Of a stretch of 64,000 nt of DNA, positions 51,110 through 59,606 are shown piece after piece. The notes under the pieces were generated by a model that was not told the origin of the DNA, made no database searches, and worked only from the letters and a program-made list of their open reading frames with translations. The position numbers were made by a program, and so were the translations under genes. Positions within the stretch are counted from its first letter, which is position 1. Every line of letters starts with the position of its first letter. Source of the DNA: CAZYTX01 sp964650485 (GTDB taxonomy: Bacteria > RBG-13-61-14 > DATKZS01); assembly GCA_964650485.1 (NCBI GenBank), contig CAZYTX010000012.1:1-64000 (forward strand), read 5' to 3'.

Positions 51110-52267
51110 ATGGAATTCGAGCTCACCCCGGAGCAAAAGGAGGTGCGCGATCTTGCAAGGAGGTTCGCCGCGGATGAGATCGCGCCTACGGTCGAGGATA
51201 ATGAGCGCGAGCACCGCTTCCCCAAGGACCTCATCAGTAAGATGGGCGAGCTGGGCTTTTTCGGGGCCTCATTCCCCGAGGAGTACGGGGGCACGGGCAT
51301 GGGGTACCTGTGCCATGCCATCATCTGCGAGGAGGTCTCCCGGGCGCACTCGTCTTTGCGCACCCCCTTTAACATGCAGGCCATGACCTGCGCAGGTTCC
51401 ATATTCGAGTACGGGTCCCCGGAGCAGAAGCAAAAGTACCTGAAAGCGCTTATCAGTGCTGAGAAGACCGGGCTGTTCGCCATCACCGAGCCGGACGTGG
51501 GCTCGGACGTCTCTGCTATAACCTGCCGGGCTGAGCGGAAGGGCGATTGCTACATCGTAAACGGGTCCAAGACCTGGATATCGAACGCCACCGTGTTCGA
51601 CGCGGGCGTGGTGTTCGTAAAGACAGACCCCGAGGCCGGCCGGCGGGGCATATCCGCACTCATCATCGAGCCGGACACGCCCGGGCTCTCCGCGGCTGAG
51701 ATCACCCCCAAGATGGGGCACCACTGCTCTCCCACGGGTACCCTTTTCTTCGAGGATGCCGAAGTGCCCGCGGAGAACCTCCTGGGCGTGGAGAACCAGG
51801 GTTTCAAGCTGTGCATGAAGGCCCTGGACAGGGGCAGGCTCTCGGTTGCCGCGGGCGCGGTGGGGGTGGCCCAGGCGTGCCTGGACGTCTCGGTGGACTA
51901 TGCAAACCAGCGCCTCCAGTTCGGACGGCCCATAGCCCGGTACCAGATGGTCCAGCAAAAGATTGCCGACATGGCCGCGGGGGTGGACGCGGCCCGGCTG
52001 CTGCTCTACCGCTCGGGCTTCATCAAAGACCGGGGCAGGAGGGACACCCTGGAGAGCGCGGTGGCAAAGTACGTGGCCTCCGAGGTCGCGGTAAAGAGCG
52101 CCAACGACGCGGTGGAGATATTCGGGGGCAACGCCTACTCGGAGGAGTATCCGGTCTCACGGCTGCTCCGCGACGCAAAGCTCTACCAGATCGGCGAAGG
52201 GGCGTCCAACATCATGAGGAGGATCATCGCCGCGGACGCGCTGGGAATAAAGAAGGCAAACCAGTAG
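51110..52267 (+). CDS. Acyl-CoA dehydrogenase
   Basis: A 385-residue FAD-dependent enzyme that oxidises an acyl-CoA to the 2-enoyl-CoA, passing electrons to ETF. The N-terminal helical domain starts with FELTPEQKEVRDLARRFAAD. FAD-binding segments are FAITEPDVGSDVSAI and NGSKTWISN. The C-terminal domain has QFGRPIARYQMVQQKIADMA and ends with VEIFGGNAYSEEYPVSRLLR, and the catalytic Glu is in YQIGEGASNI. The start follows GGGAGG. Chain length of the substrate cannot be judged. No ETF or hydratase gene is adjacent. Confidence 0.95.
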   Translation: MEFELTPEQKEVRDLARRFAADEIAPTVEDNEREHRFPKDLISKMGELGFFGASFPEEYGGTGMGYLCHAIICEEVSRAHSSLRTPFNMQAMTCAGSIFEYGSPEQKQKYLKALISAEKTGLFAITEPDVGSDVSAITCRAERKGDCYIVNGSKTWISNATVFDAGVVFVKTDPEAGRRGISALIIEPDTPGLSAAEITPKMGHHCSPTGTLFFEDAEVPAENLLGVENQGFKLCMKALDRGRLSVAAGAVGVAQACLDVSVDYANQRLQFGRPIARYQMVQQKIADMAAGVDAARLLLYRSGFIKDRGRRDTLESAVAKYVASEVAVKSANDAVEIFGGNAYSEEYPVSRLLRDAKLYQIGEGASNIMRRIIAADALGIKKANQ

Positions 52268-52296
52268 GACCGGCCTTGTGAGTTTGAACAGACTTT

Positions 52297-52555
52297 TATC
52301 ACGCAAAGGCGCAGAGGTGTATAGATTCTTTAGGGGGAAAGCCCCGCAATGGGCTTAAGGCCTGGGAGAGTCGGTCCCCCAAACCTCCAAGCCCTGACTT
52401 GCCCGCCGCACTTGCGCACTAAGGTAGGCGGGAAGGACGGCAAAAAAAGAGCAGACTCGATCCCAAGGAAAGGGTCATAAAAAGTAATAGAGCTAATGAA
52501 ATCAAAAGACAAGAATTTACTTTTTATTTTTTCTTTGCGCCTTTGCGTGAAATAC
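52297..52555. repeat. Inverted-repeat-bounded intergenic segment
   Basis: ATCACGCAAAGGCGCAGAG (52298-52316) on the left and its near inverse CTTTGCGCCTTTGCGTGAAA (52533-52552) on the right enclose about 215 bp. Inside, the stretch CCCAAACCTCCAAGCCCTGA (52378-52397) recurs with one extra A at 59219-59239, and CCCGCC/GGCGGG form a loose hairpin. No gene is visible in the 289-bp gap. The right arm runs directly into the start of the next gene, which has no ribosome site. Confidence 0.5.
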
Positions 52556-52556
52556 A

Positions 52557-53315
52557 ATGCAGAATACGGACGCCAAGCGTTTTTTAAAGGCCCTGGCGCC
52601 GTGGGTCATATCCGGGGGTCTTCTTTGCTACGTGCTTGTGACCCAGGACCTGGCCGCTGTCTACGAGTCCATGAGGCAGGCCCGCATCATGCCCTTTGCA
52701 GCATGGGTCATTGTGTTCGTGGTGTTCTGGCTCGTTTCCGAGGCCCTGTTCCTCTTCCTCTGCCTTGGCTGGTTCGTGTCCGCGGACGACCCCGGCCATG
52801 GAAAAGGACCGCCCAGGACCGTGCACGACTACGGTTTCAGGTTCTTTGACATGGTGCGGGCCAGGGCGGCCTCCTACCTTCTCACCATGCTCAACTTCAT
52901 AGTGGGTTACGGCGGGCTGGTGGTGTATTTTCGCAGGCGCTTCGGCATACCATACGGCAGGAGCTTTGCGGTGATGCTGAACGAGCTCCTGCACGAGCTG
53001 GCATCGCTGGGCATACTGGCCATGGCCGCGGTGGCGCTTTTGCCCGCGGAGCTGGTCCCGGAGGGCGCGCACATGCAGGTGGAACTGGCATCCGTGGTGG
53101 GCGCGGGCGCGCTGCTTTTCTACGGCATATGTTTCGCGGCTGCACGTCTCGCGCGCTTTCTTCCCTCAAGGCTCCGTGCCATGGAGAACGTGTTCACGCC
53201 CTTTTCCTGGTGGGGCTGCCCTTTTTCACCCGTGCATCCGGGGAGATGTTCATGGAGGAGACCGAAAAGGGGGAGGTCTCCGCTGAAGAGGGTGTGCTTG
53301 ACAAAGAAGGTTTAA
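52557..53315 (+). CDS. Flippase-like (UPF0104/LPG synthase TM-type) membrane protein, damaged C-terminus
   Basis: A 252-residue reading frame with about five to six hydrophobic helices in its first 210 residues (APWVISGGLLCYVLVTQDLA; then MPFAAWVIVFVVFWLVSEAL; NFIVGYGGLVVYFRRRFGIP). These resemble flippase-like domain proteins of about 300 or more residues. The last 40 residues turn abruptly into a Pro, Arg and Trp-rich sequence (SWWGCPFSPVHPGRCSWRRP) unlike a membrane protein. In another frame the DNA at about 53195-53323 encodes HALFLVGLPFFTRASGEMFM and then an acidic tail ending at 53323. A frameshift near 53185-53205 is therefore likely, and the protein also seems short. No ribosome site is visible. 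Confidence 0.6.
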   Translation: MQNTDAKRFLKALAPWVISGGLLCYVLVTQDLAAVYESMRQARIMPFAAWVIVFVVFWLVSEALFLFLCLGWFVSADDPGHGKGPPRTVHDYGFRFFDMVRARAASYLLTMLNFIVGYGGLVVYFRRRFGIPYGRSFAVMLNELLHELASLGILAMAAVALLPAELVPEGAHMQVELASVVGAGALLFYGICFAAARLARFLPSRLRAMENVFTPFSWWGCPFSPVHPGRCSWRRPKRGRSPLKRVCLTKKV

Positions 53316-53390
53316 TTCATTAATCATAGTAAGTGGAGGAAGAGATAAGCTTTTGAAGGTATAATAACGGGAAGGGGTACCATATAAGTT

Positions 53391-53720
53391 ATGACCACGA
53401 AGTCTGATGATACCAGTAAGGTCGAGCTTTCTTCCCTGGAGTACGTGATACATCTGGGGTCGCACGGCAACCACGTTCTTTTCGACAACGAGCGCATCAA
53501 GGAGGCCTTTCTGAAAAAGGGGGAAGAGCTCACCGAGGTTGACAACCAGGTGGTGGGCCAGGTGCGCAAGGCCATAAACGAGGTCTTTTCAATCCCCGAG
53601 TTCGAGGGCAAGCGCGAGTACATATCCAGGCTTCCCGAGGACGTGCAGGACATTCTCATCTACCTCTACTTCCAGATGATCGAAAAGAACGTGCTCATGA
53701 ACCAGAAGCAGTATCATTGA
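53391..53720 (+). CDS. Small protein of unknown function
   Basis: A 109-residue soluble protein with acidic and helical character, no signal peptide and no membrane segment. The N-terminus is LSSLEYVIHLGSHGNHVLFD; the C-terminus is helical (EDVQDILIYLYFQMIEKNVL). I do not recognise a family. Codon use resembles the neighbours and a moderate purine-rich site (GGGAAGGGG) lies about 15 bases upstream. It stands between the damaged flippase gene and the AMMECR1 gene on the same strand, with gaps of 75 and 82 bp. Confidence 0.65.
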   Translation: MTTKSDDTSKVELSSLEYVIHLGSHGNHVLFDNERIKEAFLKKGEELTEVDNQVVGQVRKAINEVFSIPEFEGKREYISRLPEDVQDILIYLYFQMIEKNVLMNQKQYH

Positions 53721-53802
53721 TCCCTCGATCGAACCCCTTCCTTCTCTTTCAAAAATAACGGCGGCGGGCGAAAAAAGCCTTTGTCCCGGCAGGGAGGCGC
53801 CC

Positions 53803-54378
53803 ATGACCGAGAGCATGCTCTCAAGAGAAGACAGGCGCACATTACTTAAAATCGCGAGAGAGGCGATCGAGGTCTATGCCAGGGAAGGCAAGGTCCCGCC
53901 TCTGCCCTCGCCCCTGCCAAAGTCTTTGCAGCAGGTTCAGGGCGCGTTTGTGACCCTGCACAAGAAGGGCATGCTCAGGGGTTGCATAGGCAACTTCATA
54001 GGCGAGGACTCGCTTGCAAGGACAGTGCAGAAGATGGCTGTTGCCGCGGGGTGGGAGGACCCCAGGTTCCCGCGGCTCAAGGAGAAAGAGCTCGGCCAGG
54101 TTGACATCGAGATATCGGCGCTCTCTCCCCTCCGGGAGATAAGCGACCCGGGCGAGGTCGAGCCTGGCAAGCACGGCGTGTTCATAACCAGGGGATTGCA
54201 GCGGGGCGTGCTCCTGCCCCAGGTGTGCACGGAGCAGGGATGGGACAGGGACGCCTTCCTCTCCCACACCTGTCTGAAGGCCGGGCTGCCGCCCGACGCA
54301 TGGAAAGACGGAGATTGCAGGATCGAGGTTTTCAGCGCCGAGGTGTTCGGGGAGCTGGAAGAGCCGCATCCGCAATAA
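53803..54378 (+). CDS. AMMECR1 domain protein (AmmeMemoRadiSam system protein A-like)
   Basis: A 191-residue cytoplasmic protein. The AMMECR1 hallmark LRGCIGNF lies near residues 60-67, followed by NFIGEDSLARTVQKMAVAAG, WEDPRFPRLKEKEL, the DIEISALSPLREI strand and RGVLLPQVCTEQGWDRDAFL. In many prokaryotes this domain occurs with Memo and a radical SAM protein; neither partner is here. Its molecular activity is not established. The start has GGGAGG six bases upstream. It precedes holB by 33 bp. Confidence 0.92.
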   Translation: MTESMLSREDRRTLLKIAREAIEVYAREGKVPPLPSPLPKSLQQVQGAFVTLHKKGMLRGCIGNFIGEDSLARTVQKMAVAAGWEDPRFPRLKEKELGQVDIEISALSPLREISDPGEVEPGKHGVFITRGLQRGVLLPQVCTEQGWDRDAFLSHTCLKAGLPPDAWKDGDCRIEVFSAEVFGELEEPHPQ

Positions 54379-54411
54379 GACCGGCGGGCCGGAAGCTGAG
54401 CGAGGATGTTG

Positions 54412-55395
54412 ATGGAGAGCACGCACCAGGCGGCGAGAAGACTGTTAAAAAGCGCGATTGACAAGGGCAAGCTATCGCACGCCTACCTTTTCGCAGGGCC
54501 GGAAGGGTGCGGCAAGCGCACCCTGGCCATGGAGTTCGCCTCCTCCCTGCTGTGCGAGAGGGGCGCGTTCCCGCCCTGTCTATCCTGCGGGGCCTGCAAA
54601 AGGGTCATGGCCGGCACCCACCCGGACGCCGCCATCGTATCCGCGGAGGGAAGGAGCATACGCATAGACCACGTGCGCGAGCTCTCCGAGAGGCTCCACC
54701 TGCACAGCTTCGAGGGAGGATACAAGGTCGGGGTCATAGTCAGGGCGGAGAGGATGACCGAGCAGGCGCAGAACGCCTTCCTGAAGACCTTAGAGGAGCC
54801 GCCCCCCTACACCCTGCTGGTGATGACCGGGACCAACCTTAACAGGGTCCTGCCCACCATACTGAGCAGGTGCCAGGTGCTGAGGCTGGGGCCGCTGCCC
54901 GAGGCCGTGATCTCGCAGATGGTGCAGAAGGAGAGGGGGCTCCCTGCAGACCAGGCCGCGCTGCTGGCGGCCCTGTCGCAGGGAAACGCCAAGAGGGCGC
55001 TCAACATGGACCTGGAGTTCGTGATCGAGTTCAGGAAGACGATGATAAGCGAGCTCCTGGACATGGACGCCGAGGACAGGATAAAGATGCTCGATTATGC
55101 AGAGCGGATGTCAAGGGCATCGCAGCCGTCGGAGGAGCTGTTCGACCTCCTCTCCGGCTTTTACAGGGACGTGCTGCACAAGAAGCTGGGCGAGGACAAT
55201 CTGTGGAACCGCGACTTTGCCGGGGAGGTGCAGAAAGAGGCCAGGAGAAACAGCCTGAATAAAATACTATCTAGAATCAGGAGCGTCCACGAGGCCAGGA
55301 TCAGGGCGGTGGAGAACAACGCCAACCCAAGGCTTAACTGGGAGATACTGACCATGTGCTTGAAGGACGTGGAAGGAGCGGGAATGACGCCATGA
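54412..55395 (+). CDS. holB: DNA polymerase III delta-prime subunit
   Basis: A 327-residue clamp-loader subunit that helps place the sliding clamp on DNA. The P-loop is GPEGCGKRTLAMEF; a zinc module CLSCGACKRVMAGTHPD follows; FLKTLEEPPPYTLLVM and the sensor segment ILSRCQVLRLGPL are characteristic. The C-terminal helical domain is present. Start 54412 is placed because GAGG lies six bases upstream; ATG 54406 is an in-frame alternative. The stop overlaps the ricT start (ATGA), a pairing also seen in Firmicutes (holB-yaaT). Confidence 0.93.
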   Translation: MESTHQAARRLLKSAIDKGKLSHAYLFAGPEGCGKRTLAMEFASSLLCERGAFPPCLSCGACKRVMAGTHPDAAIVSAEGRSIRIDHVRELSERLHLHSFEGGYKVGVIVRAERMTEQAQNAFLKTLEEPPPYTLLVMTGTNLNRVLPTILSRCQVLRLGPLPEAVISQMVQKERGLPADQAALLAALSQGNAKRALNMDLEFVIEFRKTMISELLDMDAEDRIKMLDYAERMSRASQPSEELFDLLSGFYRDVLHKKLGEDNLWNRDFAGEVQKEARRNSLNKILSRIRSVHEARIRAVENNANPRLNWEILTMCLKDVEGAGMTP

Positions 55396-56720
55396 ACGAC
55401 GATGAGACACAAAAAGAGCGCAACAAGAATGACTTGGTCGAGCCTGCCGGGGCTGACCCGTCCAGGGCGGAGGGGCCGGGAAGCGGGCGCGACGCGGACA
55501 GGGGGCCCGATACTACGGAGAATTCCGGGGCTCCGGAAGCAGAGGAGCAAGCAAAGCAGCCCGAGGTGGTCCGCGTGGTGGGCGCCAAGTTCAAGCGGGC
55601 GTGCAAGACCTACTTCTTCAACGCCGGGAACCTGCTATTCAACATAGGTGAGCAGGTGATAGTGGAGACCGACCGCGGCCTGGGCCTGGCCCGTGTGGTC
55701 ACCCCGGTGGCGGAGTTCGATACCAGCCAGTTAGACGGCGAGCTGAAGAAGATAATAAGGAAGGCGCACTGGAACGACATCGAGCGCGATAAAAAGAACA
55801 GGGCCAGGGAGAGGGAGGCCCACGAGCTGTGTTCCAAGATGATACACGAGCGGGGTCACAACATGAAGCTGGTCCAGGTCGAGTACCTGCACGACGCCAG
55901 CAAGGCGGTGTTCTACTTCACCGCGGAGCAGAGGGTGGACTTCCGCGAGCTTGTGAAGAGCCTGGCGCGCGAGCTCCACACCCGCATCGAGATGAGGCAG
56001 ATAGGAGTGAGGGACGAGTCCAAGATCATGGGCGGCATAGGGCCGTGCGGGCGCGAGGTCTGCTGCGCAACCTTCCTCACCGAGTTCTCGCCGGTGAGCG
56101 TGAGGATGGCCAAGGACCAGGACCTGGCGATGAACCCCTCAAAGGTCTCCGGCCTGTGCGGCAGGCTCATGTGCTGCCTGGCCTACGAGCACACCCTTTA
56201 CCGGGAGATGGGAAAAAGTATGCCCAGGAAGGGGAAAAGGCTCGAATGCCCGCACGGGCCATGCAAGGTGGTGGACCTGAACATATTGGCGGAGAAGGTG
56301 CTGGTCGAGCTCGAGTCGGGAAAGACAATGTTCGTAAAAGCGGATGAGCTCTACCCTCCCGGGCAGGAGCCGCCGCCCTCGCCGGAGGAGGAGCAGGAAG
56401 AGGAAGACCTGGGCACGGAGGTGCTGGAAAGCGACGACCCGCAAATGATCGAGAGAGCGGGACACAAAAATCAAGAGCCGCAAGGGGCCGCGGCTGTGAC
56501 CACCACCGGAAGCAGAAGCCGCGAACACGAGAGCGCTCCCCATGCTGAAAAGCACAAGAAGCCGGACCGGCAAATAAAAGCACAGGATAAAAAACGCGGC
56601 CAGCAGCAGGGGGATAAACCAAAGGCGATTCAACAAGAAGCAGGCAAAAAGCCGGACGACCCTCAAAAGAGGGGACACAAGCGAAGGGGCAGGAGGAAGA
56701 AGAAAAAGAAGAAGCACTGA
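55392..56720 (+). CDS. ricT: PSP1-domain protein RicT/YaaT
   Basis: A 442-residue protein. Residues about 65-310 form the PSP1 domain, with VVGAKFKRACKTYFFNAGNL and IETDRG-type strands, then GIGPCGREVCCATFLTEF and GLCGRLMCCLAYE, the paired Cys clusters that bind iron-sulfur in the Bacillus RicAFT complex. RicT there promotes RNase Y processing and development. The N-terminal 60 residues are acidic and disordered-looking. The C-terminal 110 residues are an unusual low-complexity tail, first Glu/Pro-rich and then Lys/Gln-rich, ending in KRGHKRRGRRKKKKKKH; it may bind RNA. An in-frame ATG at 55356 exists, but 55392 overlaps the holB stop. Confidence 0.9.
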   Translation: MNDDETQKERNKNDLVEPAGADPSRAEGPGSGRDADRGPDTTENSGAPEAEEQAKQPEVVRVVGAKFKRACKTYFFNAGNLLFNIGEQVIVETDRGLGLARVVTPVAEFDTSQLDGELKKIIRKAHWNDIERDKKNRAREREAHELCSKMIHERGHNMKLVQVEYLHDASKAVFYFTAEQRVDFRELVKSLARELHTRIEMRQIGVRDESKIMGGIGPCGREVCCATFLTEFSPVSVRMAKDQDLAMNPSKVSGLCGRLMCCLAYEHTLYREMGKSMPRKGKRLECPHGPCKVVDLNILAEKVLVELESGKTMFVKADELYPPGQEPPPSPEEEQEEEDLGTEVLESDDPQMIERAGHKNQEPQGAAAVTTTGSRSREHESAPHAEKHKKPDRQIKAQDKKRGQQQGDKPKAIQQEAGKKPDDPQKRGHKRRGRRKKKKKKH

Positions 56721-56738
56721 GCGGCTTAGTGGCCAATC

Positions 56739-58925
56739 ATGATACGCCATATTATCTATCAAATGGTCTGCCTGGCCCTTCTCGCCGCCCCCGGCCCTCC
56801 AGCGGAAGAGGTTGACCCCTTTATCGGCGCCGGGGGCCTGGGCTACGGCGCGGGGTCCACCTTCCCCGGACCCTCTATACCATTCGGCATGGCAAGGCCC
56901 GGCCCGGACACGGCCAGGCTCGGCAGCCACGTGAGCTTCCACCACTGCTCGGGATACCATTACCTGGACAACCAGGTGCGCGGCTTCAGCCACACCAGGC
57001 TCTCGGGCATCGGCGTGGTCGAGTACGGGAACGTGCTCCTCATGCCCACCATGAAATTCAAGGACGACTACCTGAAGGAGTCCAGCTACCGGGTGCGCTT
57101 CAGCCATCAGAATGAAGAGGCACGGCCGGGCTATTACTCCGTGGTCCTTGACCCGGGCATAAAGGTCGAACTCACCGCCACCCGTCACTGCGGGCTGCAC
57201 CGCTATACCTTTCCGGATGAGAGAGGCAGGGTGGTGGTGGACGCGGCCCATGCAATGCAGAGCCGGGGCGTATGTGGAGCAAGTATAGAGGTGCACCCCG
57301 GGCGCAAGGAGATCAGCGGCATGGCCCTGAACTGCGGGCGCCTCACCGGAAGGGACAAGGGGGTGGAGATATTCTTCGCCGCGAGGTTCAGCCGCGACTT
57401 TGATAAATGGGAGGTCTTCAACAAGAAAAAACCGGGGGCTTCCAAAAATGGCGAGGCCGGTCCTGCCGGCGCCTGGGTGGAGCTCGACACCCGGCAGCCG
57501 GTGACCGCTGCGGTGGGCCTCTCCTTCATAAGCGCGGAACAGGCCCGGAGACACCTTGCCACGGAGCTGTCCGGCAAAAGCTTCCAAGAGGTGCGCGACT
57601 CCGCTGCAAATGCCTGGAGTGACGCGCTCTCCGTGATAGAGGTCGAGGGCGGCTCCCCCGAGGAGCGGGCCGTCTTCTATACGGCATTGTATCACTGCAT
57701 GATAATGCCCACCGAGGCGACCGAGGCCGGGGGACTCTACCGCGGTCTCGACGGCGAGGTGCACGAGGCCCGCGGCTTCAGTTATTACACCGACTTCTCT
57801 TTGTGGGACACCTTCCGCACGCTGCACCCGCTTTTGAACCTCATTATGCCCGAGCGCTCCGCGGACATGATGCAGTCGCTCTTGATGATGGCCGAGCAGG
57901 GCGGCTACATGCCAAAGTGGCCCACCGCATACCGTTACTCCTCTTGCATGATCGGGGCGTCCGCGGACAACGCCCTTGCCGACGCATACGTAAAAGGCGT
58001 CCGCGGGTTCGACGCGGAGAGGGCCTACCAAAAGAGCAGGTGGATGGCCATGCACCCGGTGCCCGAGTCCGCGGGTTACGAGGGCAGGGCCGGGGTCCGG
58101 GAGTATATTGAAAAGGGATACGTGCCATCCGACAAGTACGACTCGGCCGCGTCCAGGACCATCGAGTTCAGCTACAACGACTGGTGCCTCTCGAACCTGG
58201 CCGGGGCGCTGGGCAAAAACGAGGACCGCGACATGTTCATGGCCCGGTCCCGGAACTGGCGCAACCTGTGGGATAAGCGCACCGGGTCCCTGCGCGGCAG
58301 AAGCTCGGACGGGTCCTTCTCATGGCCCTTCCTGCCGTGGGCATGGACCGCATATTACGTGGAGGGAAACGCCAGGCAATGGCTGTGGGCGCCATGGCAC
58401 GACGTCCAGGGCATGATCGAGCTCATGGGCGGCAAAGCCGGGTTCGCAAGGCGCCTGGATGAGTTCTTCCACAAGAGCGCGGCGAGGCCCGACACCATCC
58501 TTCCCGACACCTTCTACTGGCACGGCAACGAGCCGGACATACACGCGGCATACCTTTTCAACTTTGCCCAAAGGCCAGAGCTTACCAGGAAGTGGGTGCA
58601 ATGGATAATGCGGGAGAAGTACGATGACACCCCCGCGGGACTCGACGGCAACGACGACTGCGGCACACTTTCCGCCTGGTACGTGTTCAGCGCCCTGGGG
58701 TTCTACCCGGTGGCCGGCTCGGACACATACCTCCTTGGCTCGCCCCTGTTCGGCAAGGCCACACTGCATTTGCAGGAAGGCGACCTGGTGATAAGGAAAC
58801 AGGGGGAGCCCGATAAGGGCGCCTATTTCAGCGAGGTGCTTTTGAACAATAAAAGGCTTTATGAGCCGTGGTTCAAGCACCAGGACATAGCCGGGGGAGG
58901 GGAGATTGTATTCAAAGCCGAATGA
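56739..58925 (+). CDS. Exported GH92-family alpha-mannosidase
   Basis: A 728-residue protein of glycoside hydrolase family 92, calcium-dependent exo-alpha-mannosidases. A short signal peptide (MIRHIIYQMVCLALLAAPG) is followed directly by EEVDPFIGAGGLGYGAGSTF. Other family segments are SGYHYLDNQVRGFSHTRLSG, YTDFSLWDTFRTLHPLLNLI, FYWHGNEPDIHAAYLFNFA and PAGLDGNDDCGTLSAWYVFS, the last holding the catalytic and calcium ligands. It lies 18 bp after ricT, so may be co-transcribed. The enzyme would trim mannosidic glycans outside the cytoplasm, alone and without a transport locus nearby. Confidence 0.92.
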   Translation: MIRHIIYQMVCLALLAAPGPPAEEVDPFIGAGGLGYGAGSTFPGPSIPFGMARPGPDTARLGSHVSFHHCSGYHYLDNQVRGFSHTRLSGIGVVEYGNVLLMPTMKFKDDYLKESSYRVRFSHQNEEARPGYYSVVLDPGIKVELTATRHCGLHRYTFPDERGRVVVDAAHAMQSRGVCGASIEVHPGRKEISGMALNCGRLTGRDKGVEIFFAARFSRDFDKWEVFNKKKPGASKNGEAGPAGAWVELDTRQPVTAAVGLSFISAEQARRHLATELSGKSFQEVRDSAANAWSDALSVIEVEGGSPEERAVFYTALYHCMIMPTEATEAGGLYRGLDGEVHEARGFSYYTDFSLWDTFRTLHPLLNLIMPERSADMMQSLLMMAEQGGYMPKWPTAYRYSSCMIGASADNALADAYVKGVRGFDAERAYQKSRWMAMHPVPESAGYEGRAGVREYIEKGYVPSDKYDSAASRTIEFSYNDWCLSNLAGALGKNEDRDMFMARSRNWRNLWDKRTGSLRGRSSDGSFSWPFLPWAWTAYYVEGNARQWLWAPWHDVQGMIELMGGKAGFARRLDEFFHKSAARPDTILPDTFYWHGNEPDIHAAYLFNFAQRPELTRKWVQWIMREKYDDTPAGLDGNDDCGTLSAWYVFSALGFYPVAGSDTYLLGSPLFGKATLHLQEGDLVIRKQGEPDKGAYFSEVLLNNKRLYEPWFKHQDIAGGGEIVFKAE

Positions 58926-58960
58926 TTACGGGCCTATGCAACAGAACTATTGTCCAAAGT

Positions 58961-58982
58961 GTCCGGGAGCTTGCTCCCGGAC
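58961..58982. terminator. Perfect hairpin after the GH92 gene
   Basis: Arms GTCCGGGAGC (58961-58970) and GCTCCCGGAC (58973-58982) are separated by TT. There is no T run. The same palindrome core, GGGAGC TT GCTCCC, occurs in the MITE at 32733-32750, so this may be a REP-type repeat used as a transcription stop. Confidence 0.5.
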
Positions 58983-59097
58983 GGCAGGCAAGCCCGCCTA
59001 AGAAAAGCTCGTCCCCCTGGGCGTATACGGCGGCGTTTCCCCTCCCCGGGTCATGGTGCAGCGCTGGCCCGCGGCCCGGACATCGGGCTCTCGAGGT

Positions 59098-59149
59098 AGG
59101 GGTCAAGCCTAAAAGAATTACTCTGCAAGAGCGACAGTGTATGACCCCT
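59098..59149. repeat. Inverted repeat AGGGGTCA ... TGACCCCT
   Basis: AGGGGTCA (59098-59105) and TGACCCCT (59142-59149) are 36 bp apart. GGGGTCA ends also occur on the MITE at 32621, so the two may belong to one element family. Confidence 0.45.
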
Positions 59150-59251
59150 GTCTGCGTGCGGGCATGCAAAGACAGGCAGGGTAAGTCCCGTCACAGGCGC
59201 ACCCCTTGGAAAGATGATTCCCAAAACCTCCAAGCCCTGACCAAAGGCTAA

Positions 59252-59342
59252 AAACCCGAAGGGTTTATATCCGAATAGACGTAGGCGCCAGCCTACGGGT
59301 GATGTGCACGGCAACGGGTCCCGTCCCCAAAGGGGGCGAACT
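59252..59342 (+). repeat. 91-bp multi-hairpin repeat, copy 2
   Basis: Inverted copy of 114-204 with one mismatch (ATATC here against ATATT in the other copy). It holds hairpins AAACCC/GGGTTT (59252-59266), GTAGGC/GCCTAC (59281-59296), ACGGG/CCCGT (59314-59324) and CCCC/GGGG (59325-59335). The near-perfect conservation outside genes suggests a recent transposition or selection on structure. Confidence 0.75.
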
Positions 59343-59355
59343 GCGCTTATTGGGT

Positions 59356-59606
59356 ACCACAAAGACGCGAAGGACACAAAGAGGAAAAGAACTTGATGGT
59401 GTTCATTTGGAGGTCAGGGATGTCGGTCATGGTGGAGATCGTCGGCCGGGAGAATAGAGCTTTTTATAACTTGGTGCTCTTGGTGTCTTCGTGGTTTTTG
59501 GACCTGCTCGCTGCGCTCGCCCACACAGCAAGCTGTGTGGGTTACCCGTCCCGGTCGTTTCAGGGCGGAGCCGGCGCCGTTTACCCGGGTGTACGGCGCC
59601 GTACAC
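59356..59606. repeat. Cluster of inverted repeats before the alcohol dehydrogenase gene
   Basis: ACCACAAAGACGCGAAGGAC (59356-59375) is inverted, imperfectly, near 59471-59496 (TTGGTGCTCTTGGTGTCTTC followed by GTGGTT), matching the family at 43914, 51021 and 52297. CCACACAGC/GCTGTGTGG (59521-59540) is a perfect hairpin. GTGTACGGCGCCGTACAC (59589-59606) is a perfect 18-bp palindrome. Between 58926 and 59783 no open frame has a ribosome site or recognisable protein. Confidence 0.55.

Noticed and set aside
56139..58055. 638-codon minus-strand open frame over ricT and the GH92 gene
   Set aside because: Antisense of two conserved genes, without ribosome site or domain pattern.
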